Positions 32,586 to 40,511 of a stretch of 42,669 nt of DNA are shown here, piece by piece. Positions within the stretch are counted from its first letter, which is position 1. Each line of letters starts with the position of its first letter. The notes beneath the pieces were generated by a model. That model was not told the origin of the DNA and ran no database searches. It worked only from the letters and a program-made list of their open reading frames with translations. This DNA is from CAZAKZ01 sp964485695 (lineage in GTDB: Bacteria > Planctomycetota > JAFGQW01): contig CAZAKZ010000038.1 in NCBI GenBank assembly GCA_964485695.1, positions 1 through 42,669 on the forward strand. The letters run 5' to 3'. The translations under genes were made by a program, and so were the position numbers.

Positions 32586-33830
32586 TCAGTCGAACTTGAG
32601 CACCTTCGGATCGGAGATGGTGGCGAGGCCGAGGGGGGCTTTCGGGTCCAGGGTAACCACGACCATCCACAGCTTCATGCCCTTGAGCAGGTTGTAGAAG
32701 GCACTGACGTTGACCTTTGCCTGCGCCATTCCGAAAGCATCGAGGGTGCCCACGGTTCCCGTGAAGTAGGGTGCGCTCAGGTTGTTCACGGTGAGGAAGG
32801 TCAGGTTGTCCACTACCAGGGGCAGGCGGCGGCCGTCGGGCAGCGGCAGGGCCGGTACCACGCCGGTGAAGCTGAATCCGAGAATGTAGCTATTCCCGCC
32901 GTCAGAGGGGATATTGATCCTCACGTCGTACATGCCCGTGGCCGTGCGCACCGAGTGCAGGTTGCGGCTCTCCAGGATGGTGGAGTCGGCGATGGTGGCC
33001 TGCTGCCACTTGGCCAGGCGCTGCGGTAGGCCGGTGGTGAGATCGATGTACCACATGCCTCCGGAATTCGGATGCGAGGCCGCCCAGACGTGGGAGCCCG
33101 TGACCAGGCGGGGATTGGCGGCGCTGACGCGGTCCAGGTTGGGGCCGTACGCGCCGGCGAGGTCGTTGCTGGCGAGATAGATGGATGCCACCGAGGTCCC
33201 GGCCTTGAGGACGTGGAGCGAATACCCGCTCCAGCCGCAGCAGGTGGGCACGAAGATGTCTCCGGTGAGGGGATTCTGCACCAGGTCGCCGTACCGGCCG
33301 GCGAAGCCGGTGCCGAGGGTGTTCAGAGCCAGGGTGTGGCGGTCGAGGCGATAGAGAGCCGAGCTGGAGATGAGGAGCTCGCCGGTGAGGACGTCTACTC
33401 CCATGTGCGAGGTGCTCGGAATCGTACCCACCGTGGTGATGGCTCCGCCGGGCGCGACTCTGAACAGGCTGGTACTGGAGGCCACGTAAAGGTCGCCGTT
33501 GTGGTCGTAATTCATGCCGCGGACATAGGTACCGAGGGCACCGCCGCTGGCCAGTGTGCCGGTGATGGCCATGACGACCGGATCGAACTGCCAGATCGCC
33601 GAGGACGTGTTGTCCGGGATGAGAACCAGCTTGTTGTTGTCGTCCATCTCACACTGGTAGTGGCTGGAGGAGCCGATCTTGACCGAGGTGACCTTGCCGT
33701 TCATGTCCGTCTTCAGAGCAAAGGGTCCCCCGGAAGACCAGGTGACGCTGGCGTACCCGGCGGTGTGATACTGGGCCGCGGCGCTCGCCGCGAAGAGGAC
33801 GACCAGGGCCAGAATTGCGGTGTTTCTCAT
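32586..33830 (-). CDS. Secreted beta-propeller-like protein
   Basis: 414 residues with a signal peptide (MRNTAILALVVLFAASAAAQ). The mature protein is made of strand-rich repeats with the blade-like pattern of SMP-30/NHL or PQQ propellers (LVLIPDNTSSAIWQFDPV, YDHNGDLYVASSTSLFRV, DVLTGELLISSSALYRLD, QNPLTGDIFVPTCCGW), followed from about residue 325 by a C-terminal module (RRLPLVVDNLTFLTVNN ... KLWMVVVTLD) of a type found at the end of many secreted planctomycete proteins. No catalytic motif seen. Start at ATG 33830 with GGGGGA eight bases upstream; the longer frame begins far inside the non-coding region. The gene converges with the PEP-like gene with only 42 bases between the two stop codons. 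Confidence 0.75.
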   Translation of the reverse strand: MRNTAILALVVLFAASAAAQYHTAGYASVTWSSGGPFALKTDMNGKVTSVKIGSSSHYQCEMDDNNKLVLIPDNTSSAIWQFDPVVMAITGTLASGGALGTYVRGMNYDHNGDLYVASSTSLFRVAPGGAITTVGTIPSTSHMGVDVLTGELLISSSALYRLDRHTLALNTLGTGFAGRYGDLVQNPLTGDIFVPTCCGWSGYSLHVLKAGTSVASIYLASNDLAGAYGPNLDRVSAANPRLVTGSHVWAASHPNSGGMWYIDLTTGLPQRLAKWQQATIADSTILESRNLHSVRTATGMYDVRINIPSDGGNSYILGFSFTGVVPALPLPDGRRLPLVVDNLTFLTVNNLSAPYFTGTVGTLDAFGMAQAKVNVSAFYNLLKGMKLWMVVVTLDPKAPLGLATISDPKVLKFD

Positions 33831-33885
33831 GATGATGTTCCCCCAGATTGGATGGTTGCATAACTGAGATCTGCAGACAGTGGAT

Positions 33886-33914
33886 ATATTACCTTGTTTT
33901 ATTCCAGGAGTAAA
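33886..33914 (-). promoter_or_regulatory. Predicted sigma70-type promoter of the propeller-like gene
   Basis: On the minus strand, -35 TTTACT (33914-33909) and -10 TAATAT (33891-33886) with a 17-base spacer, an unusually good match for this GC-rich window. The leader to ATG 33830 is about 50 bases. The rest of the divergent non-coding stretch 33831-34175 shows no further element I can support; an AT-rich patch at 34048-34056 (TTAAAATGA) might be part of a plus-strand promoter. Confidence 0.5.
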
Positions 33915-34175
33915 CGGGAGTTTCGAGGAGTGTGCCGTGGTTTTCCGGAATCCGGCTCCTTTGCGGGGATGCCCGACCGGTTGCAGGCGTAAAACAGTCA
34001 AGAAGGCTGGTGTGCTGGATTCAGTCCTTTTCGTTCAGGTCCGTCGGTGGTTAAAATGATCCTCGATCCAGGCGTATCTTCCCGATTCACCGACGCTCAA
34101 CATCTCGTGGTCGGACATCGATGCGCGGGATCTTCGGATGTTCCGGCCACTTCGGGCCGAGAAGGGAGATAAGCG

Positions 34176-35933
34176 GTGCTTAGAAAAGGAATCGTCCTCC
34201 TGGTGCCGGCTCTTGCCGTGCTGGTCAGCCTGGCCCGGGGTGGAAGCGCCCCGCTTCCCCCGGCCACCTTGTGGATCCCCCCGAATGCGGTCGCCGTCCT
34301 GGAACTGCGAAAGCCCGCCGCGTTCCTGGACCTCGCCCTGGCTCCCGAGTTCCTCGGATCCATCTCCTCGCTCGAGGGCTATGAGAAACTCTCCGCCCAG
34401 CCCGGCTTCAAGAAGCTCCTCGGCCTGGTCCGGTACCTGGAGAACAATCTCGACCTGGACTGGAGGCCGGCCGTTCGAAAGCTCCTGGCCGGAAGCGTGA
34501 CGCTGGCCGTGATGCCCGGAGACGCCAGCCTGGTGGTGGTCGACGCCGAGGACGGCGCCATTCTGGAGAAGCTCCATAGTGCCATTCTCGGGCTGGTGCG
34601 CCTGGATGCTGCGATCAACATCCGACCGGCTCGTGCCTCCTTTCGCGCCTACCGCGGCATCAAGACCTGGACCTTCGAGGGAGGCGGTACCTACGCCGTT
34701 ATCAAGAACCGGCTGCTCCTGGCCAGCAAACCCGAGGTTCTCGAGGCCGTCCTCGATCTACGCTTGGAGCCGAAACCCGATACCCTAGCCTCCCTTCCCG
34801 CCTACCGCGCCGCCCAAAAGGCTGTGGGACCGGACGCTGCCGGCACGTTATTCCTCAACCTGGCGCTGCTGAAACGGAATCCCGCCCTGGCGCAGGCCAT
34901 CGCGAAGAACCGTAATCCCATCGCCTCGTTCCTGTTCGCCGGCATGACAGATGCACTCCGGAACTCCAGGTGGCTGGCCCTGGGACTCCACGTCAAGGAG
35001 AAGACCCTCGCTCTGGAAGCCACGGTCGACGCCAGGGCCGTCGATGCCAAGGACCCGGCGGCCTTCGGGCGCCCCTCCCGGCAGGGAGAGGGGGCCCTGC
35101 CGAATCCCACCATCCCGGGCCGCATCGCCGCCTTCAGCCTCTACCGCGACCTCTACCGTTTCTACGCCGCCAAGGATGCGCTCTTCCCGGAGAGGACTTC
35201 CGAGCTCATCTTCTTCGAGAACATGATGGGGATCTTCTTCAGCGGCCGGGACCTGACCGAAGAGGTCCTGGCGGAGACGAAGCCCGGACTCCGTGTCGTC
35301 GTGGCCGAGCCGGTCTACGACCCCGACATCGGCACGCCGCGCGTCAAGATCCCGGCCTTCGCCGCCATCCTGCGCCTGAAAAATCCGGAAGCCTTCGCCG
35401 TGGTGGTGGAGGAGGCATGGCAGAAGGCCCTCGGCCTCGTCAACTTCACGCGGGGCCAGCAGGGCCAGCCCGGTCTGATCATCGACCGTCTGGTGCAGGG
35501 GGAAACCAAGTTCACCGTGGCCGGCTTCTCCACGGCGGGCGTCGAGGACCGGAAGAACCTGGAGGACCGGTTCAACTTCCGGCCGTCCATCGCGGTCCAG
35601 GGAGACGCCCTGATCCTCAGCTCCACGGACAGTCTGGCGCGGGACCTCATCGATGCCCTGAAGGCGGAGGCCGAGAGTCCTCCGGCGCCCATGGAACGGA
35701 TCGATACCTTCCTGGAGATCGACGGTAGGGGCGTCGCCTCCGCGCTTGCCGCGAACCATGAAGCCCTCGTCCGGCAGAACATGATCGGGAAGGGCAACAC
35801 GCGGAAGCAGGCGGAGCTCATCATCGATGTCCTCACGGCCCTGGTGCGGCACGTGAAGCAGACGACGTTCCGCCTCGGTACGAGAGACGGCCGCCCCTTC
35901 GCGCATCTGGCCATCCAGCTCTGTATCCCTTGA
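34176..35933 (+). CDS. Exported DUF3352-like protein of unknown function
   Basis: 585 residues from GTG 34176 (GGGAG eight bases upstream). Signal peptide MLRKGIVLLVPALAVLVSLARG. The mature part starts PPATLWIPPNAVAVLELRKP, the 'PadtlayvevrdP' opening of DUF3352 and related exported proteins, and continues with repeated alpha/beta units (FEGGGTYAVIKNRLLLASKP; DRFNFRPSIAVQGDALILSS). The same 'x-x-x-D-x-L-x-L-x-S-S' strand occurs twice, suggesting an internal duplication. No enzymatic motif is visible. It is 15 bases upstream of the DUF1800 gene and forms one operon with DUF1800 and DUF1501. Confidence 0.7.
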   Translation: MLRKGIVLLVPALAVLVSLARGGSAPLPPATLWIPPNAVAVLELRKPAAFLDLALAPEFLGSISSLEGYEKLSAQPGFKKLLGLVRYLENNLDLDWRPAVRKLLAGSVTLAVMPGDASLVVVDAEDGAILEKLHSAILGLVRLDAAINIRPARASFRAYRGIKTWTFEGGGTYAVIKNRLLLASKPEVLEAVLDLRLEPKPDTLASLPAYRAAQKAVGPDAAGTLFLNLALLKRNPALAQAIAKNRNPIASFLFAGMTDALRNSRWLALGLHVKEKTLALEATVDARAVDAKDPAAFGRPSRQGEGALPNPTIPGRIAAFSLYRDLYRFYAAKDALFPERTSELIFFENMMGIFFSGRDLTEEVLAETKPGLRVVVAEPVYDPDIGTPRVKIPAFAAILRLKNPEAFAVVVEEAWQKALGLVNFTRGQQGQPGLIIDRLVQGETKFTVAGFSTAGVEDRKNLEDRFNFRPSIAVQGDALILSSTDSLARDLIDALKAEAESPPAPMERIDTFLEIDGRGVASALAANHEALVRQNMIGKGNTRKQAELIIDVLTALVRHVKQTTFRLGTRDGRPFAHLAIQLCIP

Positions 35934-35948
35934 CCGGAGAACCGGACC

Positions 35949-37313
35949 ATGGCTCTTGCCTTCGAGAATCCCGCGCGCGCGTGGGAGCCGTACGAGCCGG
36001 ATCCCGAGCATCCCTGGGACCTTCGCCGGGCCGGCCACCTCTACCGCCGTGCGGCGTTCGGCGCCACCCGGGAGGAGCTCTGGCGAGCGGTCCGGGAAGG
36101 ACCGCGGCGGACCCTCGATCGACTTCTTCAACCTGCCGGGGACGTCCAGGCCTTCAACCGTACCCACGATGACCTCGAGAAGACAGCTGCAAAATCACAG
36201 GATGCAGCTCCGTTGCGGGCGTGGTGGCTGCGCCGCATGCTCACCACACCCCACCCGCTGGTGGAGAAGATGACGCTGTTCTGGCACGGTCACTTCGCGG
36301 TGAGTAACGCCCGGGTCAAGAACGCCCGACTCATGCGTGACCACGTCGCGAAGTTGCGTGGAGGAGCCCTGGGCTCGTTCCGGTCGCTCCTGGAGGAGAT
36401 GGTGCGGGATCCGGCGGTGCTCCTCGGCCTCGGAGCGAAGGCCGGCCGAAAGGCCGCACCGGGCGAGGACTTCGCCCGCGTAGTGCTGGAAGACTTCACC
36501 CTGGGCCCGGGCACGTGCACCGACCGCGACGTCCGGGAATCCGCACGCGCCTTCACGGGCCGCTTCGTGCTCCGCGGCAAGCTGCGCACCTTTCCTCGCG
36601 AGCACGACAGCGGCGTCAAGGAGATCCTCGGCCGCCGGGGAGCCTTCCGGGCGGAGGACGTTGTGGAAATCGCCGTCGACCACGCCGCCACCTCCCGGTG
36701 GATCGTGCGGAAGCTCTATCGCTGGCTGGTCTCGGAGATCGAGACGCCCGGGGAGGACGCACTCCTCGCTCCCCTGGCCGCCTCCTTCGCCCGGGACCAC
36801 GACCTTGCCGGTCTCGTGGAACGGATGCTCCGCTCGAAGATCTTTTTCTCCGCGACGGCCTATCGGTGTCGCGTCAAGTGCCCCGTGGAGTTCGCCCTCG
36901 GCATCGTGAAGGCCTGTGGAGGAATGGTCTCCACCACGCGCCTCGCCCGGGATCTGGCCACACTCGGGAAAAACATCTTTCATCCGCCCACGGTGAAGGG
37001 ATGGGCGGGCGGCCGGCACTGGATCAACGGAGGCACCTGGACCGGTCGGAGCAACCTCGCCCTCGCCTTGCTTCGCGGGTCAGGGCCCTATGGAAATCCC
37101 CTCGATCCCGCGGCCCTGGCCGGGAAATACGGTCATGCTGAACCCATGCAAGCGGGCCGTTTCCTCCTGGATCTGTTCCTACAGGGGGATGTGAACTCCG
37201 AGGCGAAGGTGTCGCTCCTGGGCGTGCTCCAGGGGCCCGGTCGGGATCCCGGCACCGCGATCCGCAGGTTTGCACACGCGGTGGTGACGCTACCCGAGTT
37301 TCACCTGGCTTGA
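35949..37313 (+). CDS. DUF1800 family protein
   Basis: 454 residues. Family hallmarks: RRAGHLYRRAAFGATREEL near the N-terminus, MTLFWHGHFAVS (about 110), FTLGPGTCTDRDVRESARAF with the 'y.E.Dv.e.Ar.lTG' pattern partly altered (CTDRDVRE), and NIFHPPTVKGWAGGRHWIN near residue 345. There is no signal peptide. DUF1800 and DUF1501 are encoded together in many Planctomycetota, Verrucomicrobiota and Proteobacteria; no biochemical function is firmly known. It ends four bases inside the longest frame of the next gene, but the real start of that gene is 17 bases downstream. Confidence 0.9.
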   Translation: MALAFENPARAWEPYEPDPEHPWDLRRAGHLYRRAAFGATREELWRAVREGPRRTLDRLLQPAGDVQAFNRTHDDLEKTAAKSQDAAPLRAWWLRRMLTTPHPLVEKMTLFWHGHFAVSNARVKNARLMRDHVAKLRGGALGSFRSLLEEMVRDPAVLLGLGAKAGRKAAPGEDFARVVLEDFTLGPGTCTDRDVRESARAFTGRFVLRGKLRTFPREHDSGVKEILGRRGAFRAEDVVEIAVDHAATSRWIVRKLYRWLVSEIETPGEDALLAPLAASFARDHDLAGLVERMLRSKIFFSATAYRCRVKCPVEFALGIVKACGGMVSTTRLARDLATLGKNIFHPPTVKGWAGGRHWINGGTWTGRSNLALALLRGSGPYGNPLDPAALAGKYGHAEPMQAGRFLLDLFLQGDVNSEAKVSLLGVLQGPGRDPGTAIRRFAHAVVTLPEFHLA

Positions 37314-37330
37314 CAGCCGGAGAGAAAGCC

Positions 37331-38563
37331 ATGACCTCGACTCGACGCGATTTTCTCAAGGCGGCCCTGGGAGCCTCCACGCTACTCTCCTTCGGAGGCG
37401 CCGCTCCGGCCTGGCTCCTTCGCGCGGCGCAGGCGGCTCCCCGCAGGAGCGAGGGGGACACCGTCCTGGTCGTCCTCCAGCTCACGGGCGGCAACGACGG
37501 ACTCAACACCGTCGTCCCCTTCGACGACGACGCATATGCCCGGAGCCGGCCCACCCTCCGCCTGCCGCCGAATCGGGTCCACCGCATCAACTCCCACCTC
37601 GGCTTCCACCCGCGCATGGAGGCCTGTTCGCGGCTGTTCAAGGATGGAACGCTCGCCGTGGTCCAGGGCGTGGGGTACCCCAATGCCGACAGGTCGCACG
37701 AGCGTTCCATGCGCATCTGGCAGACGGCTGATCCGGCCCGTCCCGAGCAACAGACAGGCTGGCTCGGGCGGGCTGCGGACCGGATTCATCGCGAGGGCAC
37801 CTCGAGTCTTCCCGCCACTCTGGTGGGATCCATCGCCTCGCCCCTGGCTCTGAATGCGGGCAAAGGATTCGTCCCGCCCGTCACCTCGCCGCGTGACCTC
37901 GTTCTCGAGACACTCCCGGGGAAGGCGCCGGTGCCGGTCCTGCCCGGGCGTGCAGCGGGCAACCCGCTCCTGGATCACCTCCGCCGGACCGCGGCAAAGG
38001 CCCGCGTCGCCTCGAAGCGGATCGAGCGCGTCCTTGGAGGCAACACGCACGCGAGGGCGTATCCGGATTTTAGCCTCGCCGCCAGGCTTCGCACCATTGC
38101 ACACCTCGTCCGGGCCGACCTGGGCATCCGGGTCTTCTTCACGGAGCTCGGCGGCGAGGGATTCGGCGGCTTCGACAACCACGCCAACCAGCTGGGCAAT
38201 CACTGCGCGCTGCTCCACCAGCTCTCGGAGTCAATGGCCGCCTTTGTCGCGGACCTGGCTGGGGACCGCCTGCTGGACCGCGTCCTGGTCATGACCTTCT
38301 CGGAGTTCGGCCGCACCCTCGCCGAGAACGGCCGGCGCGGCACCGGCCACGGCGCCGCGGCGCCGGTGATCCTGGCGGGCGGGAGCTTGAAGGGCGGTCT
38401 CACGGGCGAGCACCCGAGCCTCACCGACCTGGTAGGCGGCGCGTGCAGGTACCACACCGACTTCCGCAGGCTCTATGCGACGGTGCTCGACCCGTGGCTC
38501 GGCCTGGACAGCCACGCGATACTTGGCGGGCCCTTCGAGGCCGTCGATATCCTGAAGGCCTGA
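37331..38563 (+). CDS. DUF1501 family protein with Tat signal
   Basis: 410 residues from ATG 37331 (GGAGAG 7 bases upstream). Twin-arginine signal STRRDFLKAALGASTLLSF, then GGNDGLNTVVPFDDDAYARS, the defining DUF1501 segment, HLGFHPRMEACSRLF, QGVGYPNADRSHERSMRIWQ, FDNHANQLGNHCALLHQLSE, and MTFSEFGRTLAENGRRGTGH with GAAAPVILAGG. The fold is of the alkaline-phosphatase/sulfatase superfamily type; His and Asp positions in 'DNHANQ' and 'GTGHG' are the likely metal ligands by analogy. Exported folded by the Tat system, unlike its Sec-exported operon neighbour. Confidence 0.92.
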   Translation: MTSTRRDFLKAALGASTLLSFGGAAPAWLLRAAQAAPRRSEGDTVLVVLQLTGGNDGLNTVVPFDDDAYARSRPTLRLPPNRVHRINSHLGFHPRMEACSRLFKDGTLAVVQGVGYPNADRSHERSMRIWQTADPARPEQQTGWLGRAADRIHREGTSSLPATLVGSIASPLALNAGKGFVPPVTSPRDLVLETLPGKAPVPVLPGRAAGNPLLDHLRRTAAKARVASKRIERVLGGNTHARAYPDFSLAARLRTIAHLVRADLGIRVFFTELGGEGFGGFDNHANQLGNHCALLHQLSESMAAFVADLAGDRLLDRVLVMTFSEFGRTLAENGRRGTGHGAAAPVILAGGSLKGGLTGEHPSLTDLVGGACRYHTDFRRLYATVLDPWLGLDSHAILGGPFEAVDILKA

Positions 38564-38591
38564 AGGTACAGCGCCCCCAGCTGTGTAACGG

Positions 38592-40499
38592 CTACTTCTT
38601 AATCCCCTTCATATGCCGGTGGTAGACCTCGAGGCACAGGGTCAGGATTGCGGTCATGTAGACGCGGCCGCCGTCCTCGCCCCACGGGCCCACCGGATTC
38701 CAGGAGCCGCGGTGGGGGCCGTCGGCCACCTGGTGGGAGAGGACCGCTCGCCCGAGGGGCTCGCACCAGCGCTTCCAGGTGTTTCCGCCGGCCTGGTGGC
38801 AGATAAGCGTGCCGTAATACCAGAAATAGGGATCGACAGTCCCGCGTTTCTCGTCCCACACAGGAAGGCGCGCCCTCACCAGCTTGATTCCTCTCTGGAT
38901 GGGATCGCTCTTTTCCAGGTCCTCTCCGGTGAACACGCGGATGACCAGGGCGGCAGCGGTGATGGACTCGCTGAAGGAGCGCGGCCACTTCTCGTGCCGG
39001 CCCGGAGCTCGTACCGGGCTGATCCCGGCCTGGACGTAGCCCACCCGGCCGGTCCCCGGATCGGTCATCCCCGCGATCCACTTGCGGGCGCCTTGGATGG
39101 CCTCGTCATACCCCTCGACCTTCAGGCCCGCGGCCCGGGCGCTCTTCAACGCCATCACCGCCCACACCGTGACCGAGGAGTCGTTGTCGCCGGGCTGCAC
39201 CGTGTAGCGCCAGGCCAGCTTGCTCCGGCCGACCGGATCGGGATTCTGGGCCTTTAGAATGAACGCGACGCCTTTTTCCACGGGCTGGCGAAGGAGCGGG
39301 CTCCGGGTCTTGCCGTACGCTTCGGAAAGCGCCAGGGTGGCGATGATGTGGGAATACATGAAGTGGCCGACCTGGGTTCCGAAGCAGCCTTCCGGGTCCT
39401 GGATGCGCTTCAGGTAGCGAATGGCCTCCGCCAGGACCTTCTGGTACTTCCCCTTCTGATGCGTGTACCCCGCGCCCAGGTAAGCGAGGACCGCCAGGCC
39501 GGTGACGCCCGGATCATACAGGGGATACCCCATACCGTCCGCCGGGGAGCCCGCGTGCTCGAAGAAGGCGTCGACGTCCCAGAAGCCCTCGCCCGGGGTC
39601 TGGTGCCGGGCCAGCCAGTCGAGGGCGTTTTCAATGGCAGTCTCTGGAGCCGGGAGGCGTACAGGGTCCTTGACCCTGGAGGGTTTGATCTCTTCCTCCT
39701 CGACGACTTCCTCTTCCTCGATGAGCTCCTCTTCTTCGTCCACGAGCTTTTTTGCCTGGATGTGGATCCGGCTCACGATGCGGGTCGAGGCCCCGGTGGC
39801 CCAGTGCATCCGGCCGTAGCGGTCGAGGAGGCCCACCGCGTCCACGGCAATGGGTTGGCGCGGCTCGCCCGACCGGAAGAAAAGGCGGATGCGCTCGATC
39901 GGTCGGCGAGGGCTGATGGTATGTACGCCCAGGTGAGTGTGGGGCGAGGTCTTGAACGGTGCAGCGATCAGGGCGATGTTGGTGTGGCGGTCGTCCGGAT
40001 CAACCAGGTCCAGGCGCGCCACGGAGTTGGCGTCGCTGACGAAGACCACCACCACGGCCGCGTCGACCGGGCCGGCGAACAGGACCTCGAGCTGGCGTGT
40101 ACGGCCCCTTGCGGCCGGCTTTGCGTGCCACGCCGTGGTCCATGCCTCTCGGATCCGGAAGTCCGTGTCCGGTACGCCCGTGACCTGCATGAGCCCCTTG
40201 GGCTTCATATGGCGCCTGGCCCACACGTACCAGTTGGGAGCGACCCAGACCCAGTAGCCGCGCGGAGTATTGGTATGCGCCTGGTACGTGCCGCCCGGCC
40301 GGAGACCGTGGTCGTGGAAATCGCCGTACCGCTCCCGGTCCTCTTTCACCGGCAGAACCGCGAGCAGCTGGGAGTACTTGCCGTTCACACTGGCGATGGA
40401 CAGCGCCTTTTCCGGATCGACGTCCTGGCCTGGAGCGAGGCCGGCACCCAGCACCCAAAGCACCAGGCTGACGATGAGACTTGACCTCAGGGTGTTCAT
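38592..40499 (-). CDS. Secreted alpha/alpha-toroid (squalene-cyclase-like repeat) protein
   Basis: 635 residues with a signal peptide (MNTLRSSLIVSLVLWVLGAG). Residues of about 30-240 form a strand-rich domain of unknown family (YWVWVAPNWYVWARRHMKPK). Next is a very acidic linker at about 250-272 (DEEEELIEEEEVVEEEEIKP). The rest (about 285-630) consists of alpha/alpha-toroid repeats related to prenyltransferase/squalene oxidase repeats: ENALDWLARHQTPGEGFWDV, GVTGLAVLAYLGAG, CFGTQVGHFMYSHIIATLAL, and DSSVTVWAVMALKSARAAGL. The DxDD motif of real squalene cyclases is absent, so it is more likely a binding or structural protein, as in similar planctomycete proteins. It has no clear partner gene; the start lies 12 bases after the stop of the Rossmann-domain gene upstream, so the two may be co-transcribed. 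Confidence 0.8.
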   Translation of the reverse strand: MNTLRSSLIVSLVLWVLGAGLAPGQDVDPEKALSIASVNGKYSQLLAVLPVKEDRERYGDFHDHGLRPGGTYQAHTNTPRGYWVWVAPNWYVWARRHMKPKGLMQVTGVPDTDFRIREAWTTAWHAKPAARGRTRQLEVLFAGPVDAAVVVVFVSDANSVARLDLVDPDDRHTNIALIAAPFKTSPHTHLGVHTISPRRPIERIRLFFRSGEPRQPIAVDAVGLLDRYGRMHWATGASTRIVSRIHIQAKKLVDEEEELIEEEEVVEEEEIKPSRVKDPVRLPAPETAIENALDWLARHQTPGEGFWDVDAFFEHAGSPADGMGYPLYDPGVTGLAVLAYLGAGYTHQKGKYQKVLAEAIRYLKRIQDPEGCFGTQVGHFMYSHIIATLALSEAYGKTRSPLLRQPVEKGVAFILKAQNPDPVGRSKLAWRYTVQPGDNDSSVTVWAVMALKSARAAGLKVEGYDEAIQGARKWIAGMTDPGTGRVGYVQAGISPVRAPGRHEKWPRSFSESITAAALVIRVFTGEDLEKSDPIQRGIKLVRARLPVWDEKRGTVDPYFWYYGTLICHQAGGNTWKRWCEPLGRAVLSHQVADGPHRGSWNPVGPWGEDGGRVYMTAILTLCLEVYHRHMKGIKK

Positions 40500-40511
40500 G
40501 ACCTTGTCTCC

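Noticed and set aside
32543..32586. Bidirectional terminator between the converging PEP-like and propeller-like genes
   Set aside because: Only short GC pairs (CGGC/GCCG) and a four-T patch are present; too weak to support.
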